Numbered from the stretch's first letter, positions 49,033-58,372 are shown. The stretch: 64,000 nt of DNA from Leptothoe spongobia TAU-MAC 1115 (GCF_018739885.1 NZ_JADOES010000011.1:62001-126000), one strand, 5' to 3'. The notes: generated by a model from the sequence alone, not told the origin. A program made the numbers and translations.

Positions 49033-50553
49033 ATGCTGATGGATGACAGGCGACATAGCAACAGTTCCATGGTTTCCACCAGCACTTTACAACAGCCCCG
49101 ATTACACAATCGTTACAGCATCCAACAAACGTTAGGGGCACGACTTGGACGGAGAACCTTACTAGGCTACGACCACAGCCGCAACTGTCAGGTTGTGATC
49201 AAATATCTATGCTTTGATGATCCACTGCAGCCGTCCGACACAAAACGCTTCCATGAAGAGATAACAGTCCTCAAAATCCTGGACCATCCAGCCATTCCCA
49301 CCTACCTAGACAGCTTTGAAATCAACGAACATGGATACGTTGGTCTCATGTTGGTGCAAGCCTATATCGACGGGCAATCACTCTATGCGGTGATCAATGA
49401 GCAGAAAACCCTGGCTGAGCCAGAGATACGGGATTTAGCACGTCAGATCCTGGACATTCTTGACTATCTGCATAACCAACGGCCCACTATCATTCACCGC
49501 GACATCAAACCCAGCAGCTTGGTCCTCAGTCAAACCTCTAATACCACTCCAGGAAAAGTATACCTGGTAGATTTTGGCCTAGTACAGCGGGCTGGCACCA
49601 CGGAGGGAATCGGAGAGGAACCTATTTTAATTTCTGGCACCCCTGGATATCGTCCCCCGGAACAGTTGGGGGATAGAGCAGTCCCTGCGACTGATCTTTA
49701 TAGTCTTGGGGCCACCCTAGTACATCTAGCGACGGGACAACATCCTAATCAATTGCCTCAACGGGGATTACGCATATTATTTGGGCAAGAATTGGGGCAT
49801 ATGAGTCGATCTCTCAAGGCCTGGTTACGTTGGCTGACTCAGCCCAAGCAACATAAGCGACCGCTATCAGCTCAGGCTGCTATCCAAGGATTAGCACAAG
49901 CCGATAAAATCTTTGTGCCATCTCACAACCATCTTTCCCTAGGTAACCTCAGCCAACGCTTTCAACGAGCGTTCCTAGAAACGATGGCTCCCGCAGACAC
50001 GCAGCTAAAGATTTTTGAATATAGCCAAACCTTAGAGGTCGTCTTGCCGCCCCAAGGCTGGAAAACCAAACCGTTCTGTTTAGCATTTCTCCAAACAATG
50101 ACGGGGGTAGTGGGAACATGGCTAATTTTCCAGAGCTTTCGATACTTTTGGCCTCAGCTAATCGGATTTTGGCAACATCTCTTGGCTATCGTGGTTAGTT
50201 GGGGATGGACTCACCTGAGCCTACGTTTTGGATACCAAGGATTTAAGCGCACACTCACCACACTTTTCCAGCAGGTCAGTATTCAGCTATTGCCAGACAT
50301 TATTCTACTGGGCTACCGAGTTCCTTGCCGTCCCGTAGATTATCAGATCAACACCTATAAACAGGATATCGAAGATATTGATCTCCAACCTGGAGGGTCA
50401 ACCATAACGTTTCACCTACGCAATAACCGCACCGTCATGGGCAAATTGGAATATGTGCTTCCTGCCTTAGATCTGGGCTTAACTCCATCAGAAATTAGTT
50501 GGATCAACAATATTTTGCAGCTTTGGCTAAAACATAAGGCCCCTTCGGTGTAA
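49033..50553 (+). CDS. Serine/threonine protein kinase, membrane-anchored
   Basis: The 506-residue protein has a kinase domain at about 27-290, with the lysine in QVVIKYL (K57), HRDIKP (155-160), DFG (180-182) and GTPGYRPPEQ. A hydrophobic region at about 350-395 and a C-terminal soluble region of about 100 residues follow. The catalytic-loop asparagine (HRDxKxxN) is serine (S162), and the glycine loop is weak (LGARLGRRTLLG), so activity may be reduced. Substrates are unknown. It starts 74 bases from argC, divergently. Confidence 0.85.
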   Translation: MLMDDRRHSNSSMVSTSTLQQPRLHNRYSIQQTLGARLGRRTLLGYDHSRNCQVVIKYLCFDDPLQPSDTKRFHEEITVLKILDHPAIPTYLDSFEINEHGYVGLMLVQAYIDGQSLYAVINEQKTLAEPEIRDLARQILDILDYLHNQRPTIIHRDIKPSSLVLSQTSNTTPGKVYLVDFGLVQRAGTTEGIGEEPILISGTPGYRPPEQLGDRAVPATDLYSLGATLVHLATGQHPNQLPQRGLRILFGQELGHMSRSLKAWLRWLTQPKQHKRPLSAQAAIQGLAQADKIFVPSHNHLSLGNLSQRFQRAFLETMAPADTQLKIFEYSQTLEVVLPPQGWKTKPFCLAFLQTMTGVVGTWLIFQSFRYFWPQLIGFWQHLLAIVVSWGWTHLSLRFGYQGFKRTLTTLFQQVSIQLLPDIILLGYRVPCRPVDYQINTYKQDIEDIDLQPGGSTITFHLRNNRTVMGKLEYVLPALDLGLTPSEISWINNILQLWLKHKAPSV

Positions 50554-50636
50554 CCCTCTCGGGATAGACATCTTCAGGCCCCTTCTCTACCCCTAGTCAC
50601 CTAAACTGGTTAAATCCCTGTAACTTACTGGTCACT

Positions 50637-51116
50637 ATGCCCCAGTTTGCCACCGCTCAAGATCAGCGCTATGCCCAGGCGCTGATGCAGCCTGCCCTAA
50701 TTCGCATCATCGATAATATTCGTAAGCAACTAGAGGCCTCTGACTGGAAGGGCTCCTATCGTGATGATATGCGCTGGCCTGCAGAGGCTACAGCTGAACA
50801 AAAACAACAATATCTGGCCCTTCAAGATATGCTCGAAACGGCTACTCCAGAGGAGTATGACCAAATTCAAGCAGCCCTTTCTCAGCTACCGTCTCCCGAG
50901 CATCTATATACCCTATGCCTCACCAAAGAGGAACAGCAGCAGGAAATCGATGTTTGGCAACTTTGCTATCGGTTGTGTAATGCGACAGACACTATCGATG
51001 AACCAATCACAATCGATACCCAGTTGCTAGATTTAGAAATCGGCGAGGTCAACTGGATTACCCTGGATCAAAAGGCAAAACGCTTGGTAGAAAAGGCTTT
51101 TCAGTCACTGGTCTAG
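50637..51116 (+). CDS. Conserved-type hypothetical cytoplasmic protein
   Basis: The 159-residue acidic, mainly helical protein is not recognised. It contains DWKGSYRDDMRWPAEAT and a Gln/Glu-rich helix (CLTKEEQQQEIDVWQLCYR). No signal, membrane segment or known motif is seen. It lies 83 bases after the kinase gene on the same strand, so co-expression is possible. Confidence 0.7.
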   Translation: MPQFATAQDQRYAQALMQPALIRIIDNIRKQLEASDWKGSYRDDMRWPAEATAEQKQQYLALQDMLETATPEEYDQIQAALSQLPSPEHLYTLCLTKEEQQQEIDVWQLCYRLCNATDTIDEPITIDTQLLDLEIGEVNWITLDQKAKRLVEKAFQSLV

Positions 51117-51147
51117 CGTCTGCACCAAAGAACAAGGGACAAAAACC

Positions 51148-51948
51148 CTACGAAGCCTTGCCATTGGGCAGTCTAGTGCCACAACGGCGACAATACACTG
51201 CATCCGCCTCATGGCTGGAGAGGCCACAGCTCTCACAGTGAATGGCATTCACCATTTGTATCCGGTTAATATTTTGAATCAAACTGCCCACCTGACTAGG
51301 GATAAGGGCAATACCAGTCAAAATCATCATGACGGTCAAGGTGCGTCCGGCTTCGGATACCGGGGTGACATCGCCATAGCCGACGGTGGTCATGGTGACC
51401 ACGGCAAAGTACATAGCATCAAGAAAGGTCCCAAATACCTTAGGGTCAATGGGATGTTCAACTTGATAGATCGCCCCCGAGTAGATAAAGACGATCGAAA
51501 ATAGGGTGAAAATAATGCGGGCAATTATCAGCCCCTCACGCCCTAGCCAGCGATCTTCTTCTAAAAATCGGGCTAGCTTGAGAATGCGTAACCAGCGGAT
51601 CAGTCGGAGCGATCGCGTATCGAACACCCCCGCCAGCACTGGCAAAATCGCCACCAAATCCACAATGGCATAGGGACTGATGGCGTAACTTAGTGGTCGC
51701 TCAGCCGCCCACAGCCGAATGCCATACTCCAACACAAATATGACTAGAATCAGCCAATCTAGAAGCGTGAGGGCGGTGTTTACGACTGGAGACAGAGGAT
51801 AGGTTTCCGCAACAAATAAGCCTGCTGAAATCAGGATAAAAGCTGCGATCGCAATATTCACCCCCAGCCCCAACCCTGTTGCAGCCTCTTCCAATTCAGC
51901 CCGTACCCGTTGCCGCAGCGTTGTCTCAGATTGCCCAGCCACCATCAT
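51148..51948 (-). CDS. Voltage-gated-type potassium channel with C-terminal zinc ribbon
   Basis: The 266-residue protein has six membrane segments, with an S4-like helix rich in arginine (RSLRLIRWLRILKLARFL) and the selectivity filter TTVGYGD. The C-terminal 30 residues hold two CxxC pairs spaced as a rubredoxin-like zinc ribbon, an unusual addition. Starts at ATG 51948 and 51945 are adjacent. It is probably a tetrameric plasma-membrane channel. Confidence 0.9.
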   Translation of the reverse strand: MMVAGQSETTLRQRVRAELEEAATGLGLGVNIAIAAFILISAGLFVAETYPLSPVVNTALTLLDWLILVIFVLEYGIRLWAAERPLSYAISPYAIVDLVAILPVLAGVFDTRSLRLIRWLRILKLARFLEEDRWLGREGLIIARIIFTLFSIVFIYSGAIYQVEHPIDPKVFGTFLDAMYFAVVTMTTVGYGDVTPVSEAGRTLTVMMILTGIALIPSQVGSLIQNINRIQMVNAIHCESCGLSSHEADAVYCRRCGTRLPNGKAS

Positions 51949-52051
51949 GCAGTTAAGTATCTATCTTGATGAGTTTTACACGCCGCAGTTGACGCTGACT
52001 CACCAAGTCCCCCAAACTCAGGAAACAAACACCAAAGAAAAAACTTTTTTC

Positions 52052-52276
52052 ATGGCCGATAAGCTATTTACAGTGGGAGATCTCGTCACCGTCACCACGC
52101 AGCCCCCTTACCTCAAAACTGCTGACCCTATGCCCATGCTGCGACCTCCCGATCTAGTCACCCTGGGCGAAGAAGGGACCGTCCTCGAACAAAAGCTTGG
52201 TGGCTATTGGGCCGTAAAGTTTGAACGCGGCTCATTCTTAATCGATGGGCGTTACATTGATCGAGTAGCCGATTAA
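52052..52276 (+). CDS. sipA: SipA-type regulator (DUF3148), partner of the NblS/Hik33 sensor kinase
   Basis: The 74-residue protein has the family block PPYLKTADPMPMLRPPDLV, followed by LGEEGTVLE and GGYWAVKFERGSFLIDGRYI. SipA proteins bind the histidine kinase NblS, which governs high-light and nutrient stress responses in cyanobacteria. The ATG at 52052 gives the standard length. A longer upstream reading (from 51947) overlaps the channel gene and is rejected. A tRNA-Lys lies 112 bases downstream. Confidence 0.85.
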   Translation: MADKLFTVGDLVTVTTQPPYLKTADPMPMLRPPDLVTLGEEGTVLEQKLGGYWAVKFERGSFLIDGRYIDRVAD

Positions 52277-52387
52277 TATCGACCCAATCCAAAATCAAAA
52301 CCCAGAAAAAATAAATATCCACCCAAATGGGGGAACCATCTGTTATATTCAATAACTGTGCTTGAGGGATATTCTTTAACTCAACAC

Positions 52388-52459
52388 GGGTTGCTAGCTC
52401 AGCGGTAGAGCACTCGGCTTTTAACCGATTGGTCCTGGGTTCGAATCCCAGGCGACCCA
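52388..52459 (+). tRNA. tRNA-Lys (anticodon TTT)
   Basis: All four arms fold: acceptor GGGTTGC/GCGACCC with one G-T pair, D arm GCTC/GAGC, anticodon stem CTCGG/CCGAT with loop CTTTTAA (one mismatch-type pair), and T arm CTGGG TTCGAAT CCCAG. The discriminator is A, and CCA is not encoded. Confidence 0.96.
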
Positions 52460-52480
52460 TATTAATTATTTTTCATCCCT

Positions 52481-52508
52481 GTAGGGACGCTCCATGGAAC
52501 GTCCCTAC
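52481..52508. repeat. Near-perfect 28-base palindrome (dispersed repeat type)
   Basis: GTAGGGACGCTCCATGGA and the following ACGTCCCTAC form a palindrome with one mismatched pair. It shares the ACGTT-CATG-AACGT design with the palindrome at 33557-33578. It lies 22 bases after tRNA-Lys and could also serve as its terminator, as T-rich sequence follows. Confidence 0.7.
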
Positions 52509-52527
52509 GGTTAATTTTTTCTTTTCC

Positions 52528-52555
52528 TTGACAAAAGGATGAGCAAAGTTATCTA
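52528..52555 (+). promoter_or_regulatory. Possible promoter for the aldolase gene
   Basis: TTGACA at 52528-52533 and TATCTA at 52550-52555 are spaced 16 bases, about 165 bases before the aldolase ATG. The -10 is imperfect. Confidence 0.35.
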
Positions 52556-52721
52556 TTCGACAAAGCCATATCATAAATGCTGTTATCCTTAAGGAAATAC
52601 TCAGGTTTCAGAAACAACTCGTCATAAGTTCGGGGTTGTGACCTAAGATTAATGAGTAGGGATACCTATTCGACCCTTTAATCGAAGCTGCCAAAACGGC
52701 AAAAAGTACTAGGAGGATTAT

Positions 52722-53795
52722 ATGGCGCTTGTACCTATGCGGCTGCTGCTGGACCATGCCGCTGAAAACGGCTACGGCATTCCCGCTTACAACGTAAACA
52801 ATATGGAGCAGATCCTGGCAATTATGCAGGCTGCTGATGAGACTAACAGTCCTGTAATTTTGCAGGCTTCCCGCGGTGCCCGTAAGTACGCTGGTGAAAA
52901 CTTCTTGCGTCACTTGGTTCTGGCGGCTATCGAGACCTATCCTCACATTCCTGTTGTCATGCACCAGGACCATGGAAATAGCCCTGCGACTTGCTACTCT
53001 GCAATCCGCAATGGCTTTACTAGCGTCATGATGGACGGCTCCCTTGAAGCTGACGCCAAGACTCCCGCTAGCTTTGAGTACAACGTTAACGTTACCGCTG
53101 AGGTGGTTAAAGTTGCTCACTCCATCGGTGCCAGTGTTGAAGGTGAGCTAGGCTGCCTAGGCTCTCTAGAAACGGGTCAAGGTGAAGCTGAAGACGGCCA
53201 CGGTTTTGAAGGTACTCTCAGCAAGGACCAGCTGCTGACTGACCCCGACGAAGCTGTACAGTTCGTTGAGCAAACTCAGGTTGATGCCCTTGCTGTTGCT
53301 ATCGGAACTAGCCACGGCGCTTACAAGTTTACCCGTAAGCCCACTGGTGAAATCCTAGCTATCAGCCGGATTGCAGAAATCCATAAGCGTCTGCCCAACA
53401 CTCACCTGGTAATGCACGGATCTTCCTCCGTTCCCCAGGAGTGGTTGGACATGATCAACGCCCATGGCGGTCAGATTCCTGAGACTTACGGTGTACCCGT
53501 TGAAGAAATCCAGAAGGGTATCAAGAGCGGTGTTCGCAAAGTGAACATCGACACTGATAACCGTTTGGCGATCACTGCGGCTATCCGCGAAGCGGCAATG
53601 AAGGATCCTTCCAACTTTGATCCTCGCCACTTCCTCAAGCCTTCCATTACTTACATGAAGCAAGTTTGTTCTGACCGCTACCAAGCGTTTGGTACTGCTG
53701 GCAACGCTACCAAGATTAAGCAGGTTGGCGTTGATATCTTTGCTGCTAAGTATGAAGCTGGTGAGCTTGACGCTAAGGTTGCTGTTACTGCTTAA
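52722..53795 (+). CDS. fbaA: Fructose-bisphosphate aldolase, class II
   Basis: This zinc enzyme condenses triose phosphates to fructose 1,6-bisphosphate and also makes sedoheptulose bisphosphate in the Calvin cycle. The 357-residue protein has the [10 protein letters not shown] start, the HQDHGNS zinc segment, [18 protein letters not shown] and [14 protein letters not shown] very strong ribosome binding site (AGGAGGATT) precedes ATG 52722, fitting high expression. It is closed by an excellent terminator. In cyanobacteria it is also called cbbA or fda. Confidence 0.97.
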   Translation: MALVPMRLLLDHAAENGYGIPAYNVNNMEQILAIMQAADETNSPVILQASRGARKYAGENFLRHLVLAAIETYPHIPVVMHQDHGNSPATCYSAIRNGFTSVMMDGSLEADAKTPASFEYNVNVTAEVVKVAHSIGASVEGELGCLGSLETGQGEAEDGHGFEGTLSKDQLLTDPDEAVQFVEQTQVDALAVAIGTSHGAYKFTRKPTGEILAISRIAEIHKRLPNTHLVMHGSSSVPQEWLDMINAHGGQIPETYGVPVEEIQKGIKSGVRKVNIDTDNRLAITAAIREAAMKDPSNFDPRHFLKPSITYMKQVCSDRYQAFGTAGNATKIKQVGVDIFAAKYEAGELDAKVAVTA

Positions 53796-53842
53796 GTTTC
53801 AGTAGCACTTCGGTTTAGCTGAAAGCGTTAATGCATAAGTAA

Positions 53843-53874
53843 AAAAGGGTGATGGTTGTGACCATCACCCTTTT
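53843..53874 (+). terminator. Intrinsic terminator after the aldolase gene
   Basis: Perfect 14-base arms (AAAAGGGTGATGGT/ACCATCACCCTTTT) flank a 4-base loop. Confidence 0.9.
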
Positions 53875-53895
53875 CTTATGGGTTGGGAGACATAT

Positions 53896-54153
53896 CGGTT
53901 AACCCACCCCGCCTACGGCCTCCCTCCCGAAAGGCTACCGTGTACACACATCTTGGAAGAGAGCGCAAAACCCTGCATTCCCCCCTCAATCCTCCTTCAT
54001 GAGGGGGAAGAGCCAGTTCTCCCCTGACGTTGGCGAAGCCTGCCCAAAGGGCTTAGAGGGAGTTAGAGGGGATTAGGCAACCGCGAAAGCTAGTTTTCAG
54101 TACTTGTGTGTACCCCGTAGCCGTCTGGGAGGGGCTCCGGGGTGGGTTAACCG
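53896..54153. mobile_element. MITE-like element with long imperfect terminal inverted repeats
   Basis: The 258-base segment begins and ends with CGGTTAACCCACCCC and its exact complement. Imperfect pairing continues inward for about 50 bases, up to TGTACACACA/TGTGTGTAC. It contains no reading frame of note. It holds an inner inverted repeat (CCCCTCA/TGAGGGG). No clear target duplication is seen at the ends. It lies in the convergent spacer, seven bases from the stop codon of the next gene. Confidence 0.6.
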
Positions 54154-54159
54154 TTGGCG

Positions 54160-55215
54160 CTAGTAATCGATCAATACCTTCTTCGCTACCCAATACTTAC
54201 TCATAAAGTGGTTCGACACGTCCACATGACTAAAGCCCGCAGACTCCAGACGTGCAGTCATATCATCGGTGCTGTAGTGACGATAGTAGGGCTCATGGAA
54301 AACGTTAGGAAAATTTTCCATCATCGGTTCAAACTCAGGGGTATCTAGCTTTTGAATGGAGTCGCAAATGATAAACACACCGCCAGATTTGGTCACTCGA
54401 TAGCACTCATTGATCACCGCTTGACGCACGTCTGCAGGCAACTCATGGAATAAAAAGACACTGACCGTAGCCTCAAAGTAACCGTCTAAGTAAGGTAAAG
54501 CTTCAGCATTCGTTCGAATAAGTTGAGGCAGAGTACCTGGCTCTTTGCTAAGCAGCTCATTGGCTTTGCGCAAATAGGTAGGAGATAAATCAACACCATG
54601 TAGGGACGTCTGGGGCAGAGCATCTCGAATCATCTTGAGGGTACGTCCAGTACCACAAGCCACATCCAGCACTTTTGGCATCCCCGGCAAATTATCAATA
54701 TGACGTTTGAGAGGAGCCAGAATGCGACGACGCATGGGATCCGCCGAGCCATTAAACAAAAGCTCTACCTGCAGGTCGTAGAGATGGGCCGACATTTCCC
54801 CCAGATAGCCATCCGTTTGATGGTGAAAGTTTTGCAAATAGTAGTCAGGATAGCCCTCAGTGCTGATATCAGTATCAAAATCCTGATATTGCTTATTTTT
54901 TGAACGGTCCCACACACTTGGAGTATCCAGTACCACTACCGGGTAATACTTCAAAAAGTCATCCCAGGGATTATCAAAGAGCAAACTTTTGGGATACACC
55001 CCAGCGACCGCATCTTGCCAGTCAGTTTCAGTCAACTCGTCCAGTCGTTGTTTCAAAATAGCAAGAGTGGACGCTGGCATTTCAGACTTGCTGCCTGGAT
55101 TAACTGGAGACACCACTTCGCGGAGTCGACCCATTAGAGTCTTGTGGGTATAGCCAAAAGCCTGTTTACCTTGTTGAAAAGTTTGATAAGCAAGTTTTGT
55201 CAATGTATCTGGCAT
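54160..55215 (-). CDS. Class I SAM-dependent methyltransferase
   Basis: From ATG 55215 the protein is 351 residues. The N-terminal 120 residues are specific, with WDDFLKYYPVVVLDTPSVWDR. The SAM-binding core begins KVLDVACGTGRTLKMI at about residue 180 and includes the acidic-loop GVDLSPTYL and TNAEALPYLDGYFE. The fold is clear, but the substrate is unknown. I recall similar proteins in many cyanobacteria. A MITE-like element abuts its 3' end. Confidence 0.82.
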   Translation of the reverse strand: MPDTLTKLAYQTFQQGKQAFGYTHKTLMGRLREVVSPVNPGSKSEMPASTLAILKQRLDELTETDWQDAVAGVYPKSLLFDNPWDDFLKYYPVVVLDTPSVWDRSKNKQYQDFDTDISTEGYPDYYLQNFHHQTDGYLGEMSAHLYDLQVELLFNGSADPMRRRILAPLKRHIDNLPGMPKVLDVACGTGRTLKMIRDALPQTSLHGVDLSPTYLRKANELLSKEPGTLPQLIRTNAEALPYLDGYFEATVSVFLFHELPADVRQAVINECYRVTKSGGVFIICDSIQKLDTPEFEPMMENFPNVFHEPYYRHYSTDDMTARLESAGFSHVDVSNHFMSKYWVAKKVLIDY

Positions 55216-55489
55216 AGCTCTGAGCAAACAACAGGGTAATGATTAGGGTTCTATTGATTGGAAAAGTTCTGATCAGAACTGTAGGTCAGCAAAATGAATT
55301 AGGCACTGACAAATACAAAATGCAAATACAGCATTCGATTTAGAACTGGCCAAAGAATATTCACATATTAATCATTGTAAAAGTTTATGAAAAAGAACGG
55401 GAGTATAAAGAGCAACCTCAATGTCCTGATTAGAGGAAAGCTGCGCTAGGATGGACGGGTTGTATGACCCATCCATAGAGGATTACTTG

Positions 55490-55714
55490 ATGAAGCGTCT
55501 GTCCATTGATACCACCCAAATGATGCGTCGCACGGAGGACTTGATCAGTGCGGCATCCAATCGCTATCGCATCACTGTTCAGGTGGCAAATCGGGCGCAG
55601 CGTCGTCGTTTTGAAGAATTTGACAACATCGATGAGTCCCGCATGAAGCCTGTACTGCGTGCCATTGTCGAAATGTCCGATGAGCTGACTCAGCCTGAGA
55701 TTATTGGCGAATAA
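55490..55714 (+). CDS. rpoZ: RNA polymerase omega subunit
   Basis: The 74-residue omega starts at ATG 55490 after AGAGGA. It has the cyanobacterial pattern [32 protein letters not shown] and [15 protein letters not shown]. An upstream in-frame ATG at 55451 adds 13 residues not typical of the family. Omega stabilises beta-prime and, in cyanobacteria, aids primary sigma recruitment. Confidence 0.9.
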   Translation: MKRLSIDTTQMMRRTEDLISAASNRYRITVQVANRAQRRRFEEFDNIDESRMKPVLRAIVEMSDELTQPEIIGE

Positions 55715-55824
55715 ACACCTTAAAATAGGCGAAACTGATCTGCTAATGCACCGATAGACCAGTTTCGCTTGGTATATACAACTACAGGTATTTTTAATTA
55801 CTAATCGCGTTAACGCTCAGCGGC

Positions 55825-56232
55825 ATGGGTAAGCAGCTTAAGTTTTGGTTTTTAGCCACCTTGACCACCCTAATGGTTTTGGCTGGCAGCATTCTACAAA
55901 TGGGTGAGCCCTTAATGGCTACTCAGACATTTTCTGATATTGCGATCGCAGATCAGCTCTATATTCAATATCCAGACATTCCTAGAGCCCCAGAGGCAAA
56001 CACTACCCTATTAAGCCGGTTTATCGACTATCATCTCAATACTCAAGCACGACCTGCCCATTATCACCTTGATTGGGAACTGTCCATGGCTGATTATCTC
56101 GATGCCGCTTACGGTAATCGAGCGCAGCAATCTTCTACGGTCGCTTACACCGATAAGCAAACTATGAAGGACTTGAGTCGTCAGCAGCGCCATGATCTGG
56201 TACGGAGCTTGGAGCAGCGTTTTGCCCAATGA
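55825..56232 (+). CDS. Exported hypothetical protein
   Basis: The 135-residue protein has a signal peptide or membrane anchor at about residues 7-27 (FWFLATLTTLMVLAGSIL). A small mature domain includes DQLYIQYPDIPRAPEANTTLLSRF-like features and a C-terminal helix with DLSRQQRHDLVRSLEQ. It is not recognised. Its stop overlaps the next gene's ATG (ATGA), showing translational coupling with the DUF1818 protein. Confidence 0.75.
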   Translation: MGKQLKFWFLATLTTLMVLAGSILQMGEPLMATQTFSDIAIADQLYIQYPDIPRAPEANTTLLSRFIDYHLNTQARPAHYHLDWELSMADYLDAAYGNRAQQSSTVAYTDKQTMKDLSRQQRHDLVRSLEQRFAQ

Positions 56233-56594
56233 TGGCAATGCTCAAAGAGGGTGCTGGGTGGCGATTGGGCTGGGACGATCAGCGTGATAAGTTCAAAGCC
56301 TTAGTCGGTGGTGAATATTGGGCGCTAGAGCTCACCCAATCAGAATTTGAAGATTTTCGTCGTCTTGCTCGGCAACTGGCAGAAACGATGGCAGCAATGG
56401 CAACTGAGCTGATGCCTGATGAAGGCATCACCTGCGAACAGGAAACTCAGCATTTGTGGATGGAAGCTGAGGGGTTTCACAACAGCTATAGTCTGCGATT
56501 TATTTTGCTTAATGGTCGCGGCGGGGAAGGCACATGGCCAGCAGCTATTGTGCCTGAAGTACTGCATAGTTTAGACCGTATCAACGTATTCTGA
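56229..56594 (+). CDS. DUF1818 family protein
   Basis: The 121-residue protein matches DUF1818: KEGAGWRLGWDDQRDKF, LVGGEYWALELTQSEF, LARQLAETMAAMATELM and SLRFILLNGRGGEGTWP. The family is restricted to cyanobacteria and plants, with no established function. The ATG at 56229 overlaps the preceding stop; an internal ATG at 56238 would match relatives more exactly. It is translationally coupled to the exported protein upstream. Confidence 0.82.
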   Translation: MMAMLKEGAGWRLGWDDQRDKFKALVGGEYWALELTQSEFEDFRRLARQLAETMAAMATELMPDEGITCEQETQHLWMEAEGFHNSYSLRFILLNGRGGEGTWPAAIVPEVLHSLDRINVF

Positions 56595-56707
56595 TAAGTG
56601 AGCTTGCTTGGTGATTTACACTGGGCAGATAGAAGGGAATCTTCGTAGTAACAGCCACTCATTACAAGGGCTGGCTGTGTATCTGGTAATCAGGATGCAG
56701 AAACATC

Positions 56708-57886
56708 ATGAAAAAACTCAAAGTTGTTAGTGATACGCAATTTAAGCAACGTCCTGAGTTATCAAATAATCTATCCAGGCAAGAAAAGGTATTTGTTCCG
56801 AATGGGACAGGGTTTGATCTGACGACATCTGATGTGGTTAGGGGTGGTCATCTCAAAGTCACACTCACTAAGCCTTTAGGCCCCGCTCAGCAAACTGTCT
56901 GGTATGTCTATAAACCTGATGTCAGGGTCTATGACACAAATATCAAACTCACGATTGTCAGCGATACCTTATTTAAGCAGCGGCCAGTTTTATCTACCCA
57001 GCTGAGCGAACGGGAAAAGTTTTTTGTTCCGAATGGTACTGAATATTATCTGCAGTCCTATCTACCAGCAGAAGGTCAGCATGTGAGGATTGCGATCGCA
57101 AATGCATTCCTAGGTCCAGAAAATCGTACCACCTGGTATGCCTACAAACCTGACATCCGGATCGTGGGCGACACCATCACCCTAACTGTCACCAGCGATA
57201 CCCTCTTTAAAACATCACCTCAGTTGTCATCCAAACTGAGCAATAGCGACAAAGTCTTTGTCAAAAATACGACCGAACTAGAGCTAATTAGTCACGAACT
57301 GGCTCCATCTAACCATGTCAAACTAGAGCTAGCCGAACCGAGCTTTAATAACCGCTCTGAGTTGATTTGGTATGCCTATAAGCCTGACATTCAGATTGAG
57401 GGCAACGAAAAGGAGAACCAGCCAAAAAATGAAACTCCTCGACCAAAGCCCAGTGGTCCTTACGTCAAACTGCCAGGATTTCAAGGCAATTTCTATCTAT
57501 CCAATCCAATCATTCCCGGTGGTAACTTTACCTGGGGAGAAGCCACCCATGGCGGTAGCCGGATTCCGGTCAATCGTAATGTGGTCTACGGTATTATTCG
57601 CATCGCCCGTGTTATGGAAGAAGTGCGCGATCGTCTGGGGGGACGCCCCATTACCATCAACTCCTGGTATCGCGACCCAGTCACCAATCGTCGTGTTGGC
57701 GGGGCTAGCCGCTCCCGCCACTTAAATGGTGATGCTGTTGATTTTGTAGCTCCTGGTTTGCATCCTTATGATGTCTATGATCGTCTCAATCGCTGGTGGG
57801 GATCTAAGGGGGGATTAGCAAGTGCTACCGTATTTACCCATATTGATGCTCGAGGATACTATGCTCGTTGGAGTTATGGTTTTTAG
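56708..57886 (+). CDS. Peptidase M15A-like protein with three N-terminal repeats
   Basis: The 392-residue protein has three related repeats of about 73 residues (4-75, 78-152, 154-232), each opening VVSDT-FK-P-LS and ending WY-YKPD. A proline/charged linker leads to an M15A-type zinc D-Ala-D-Ala carboxypeptidase domain (about 260-392). Its metal motif HLNGDAVD (H338, D345) and FTHID (H378, D380) are intact. No signal peptide is visible. The repeats may bind a surface or glycan. An endolysin-like or wall-remodelling role is inferred. Confidence 0.82.
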   Translation: MKKLKVVSDTQFKQRPELSNNLSRQEKVFVPNGTGFDLTTSDVVRGGHLKVTLTKPLGPAQQTVWYVYKPDVRVYDTNIKLTIVSDTLFKQRPVLSTQLSEREKFFVPNGTEYYLQSYLPAEGQHVRIAIANAFLGPENRTTWYAYKPDIRIVGDTITLTVTSDTLFKTSPQLSSKLSNSDKVFVKNTTELELISHELAPSNHVKLELAEPSFNNRSELIWYAYKPDIQIEGNEKENQPKNETPRPKPSGPYVKLPGFQGNFYLSNPIIPGGNFTWGEATHGGSRIPVNRNVVYGIIRIARVMEEVRDRLGGRPITINSWYRDPVTNRRVGGASRSRHLNGDAVDFVAPGLHPYDVYDRLNRWWGSKGGLASATVFTHIDARGYYARWSYGF

Positions 57887-57935
57887 ATGTTGTCCATGTA
57901 GATCGCTACGCTCATGAAAGCACTCCACGCTAGAC

Positions 57936-58085
57936 AAATTTGCCATACTAAAATCACTGATACATCACGAACGGGCTAGCTACGATTTACGCATTGACTA
58001 CTCACAACCTTTGCCACCGCCCAGTTTCTCAGAAGCTGATCAAGCTTGGATCGCTTCATTGTTCCAGTCCATCACAAAAGTCTAA
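57936..58085 (+). pseudogene. C-terminal remnant of a DUF4058-like protein
   Basis: The frame at 57981-58085 reads YDLRIDYSQPLPPPSFSEAD and then QAWIASLFQSITKV before a TAA. This matches my recollection of the C-terminal end of cyanobacterial DUF4058 proteins. No start or upstream domain exists; the frame runs back only about 45 bases. It is probably a leftover of a deleted gene. Confidence 0.45.
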
Positions 58086-58372
58086 CGCCGGGTCTTCTGT
58101 GATGGCCTCGGCCTTAGTTTGGGCGATGCGTCGGTTTATTTCGCTATCGATCAGCCCCACTGCCAAAGCATAGCATTTGCCTCAATGGCTCCGGCGAAGC
58201 CTGAGTCATTGACGAGCTGATTCGATTTTGCCGGTACCTTTCGGAGTTCTTGGCATAGAAATCGTCTACCAATTTGCTACCGTATTTTGTCAGCTTCTGA
58301 CGGACAAATGACCATTTCAGACGATGGCATACCCACGGCATACTCAACTGCTGGCCATGGGTTTAAAACACG

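Noticed and set aside
51947..52051. N-terminal extension of sipA
   Set aside because: It would overlap the channel gene start and precede the highly conserved family N-terminus; ATG 52052 gives the normal length.
58144..58347. 67-codon minus-strand frame beside the tRNA-Pro fragment
   Set aside because: No start signal or homology that I recognise; probably a remnant or chance frame in a region of gene debris.
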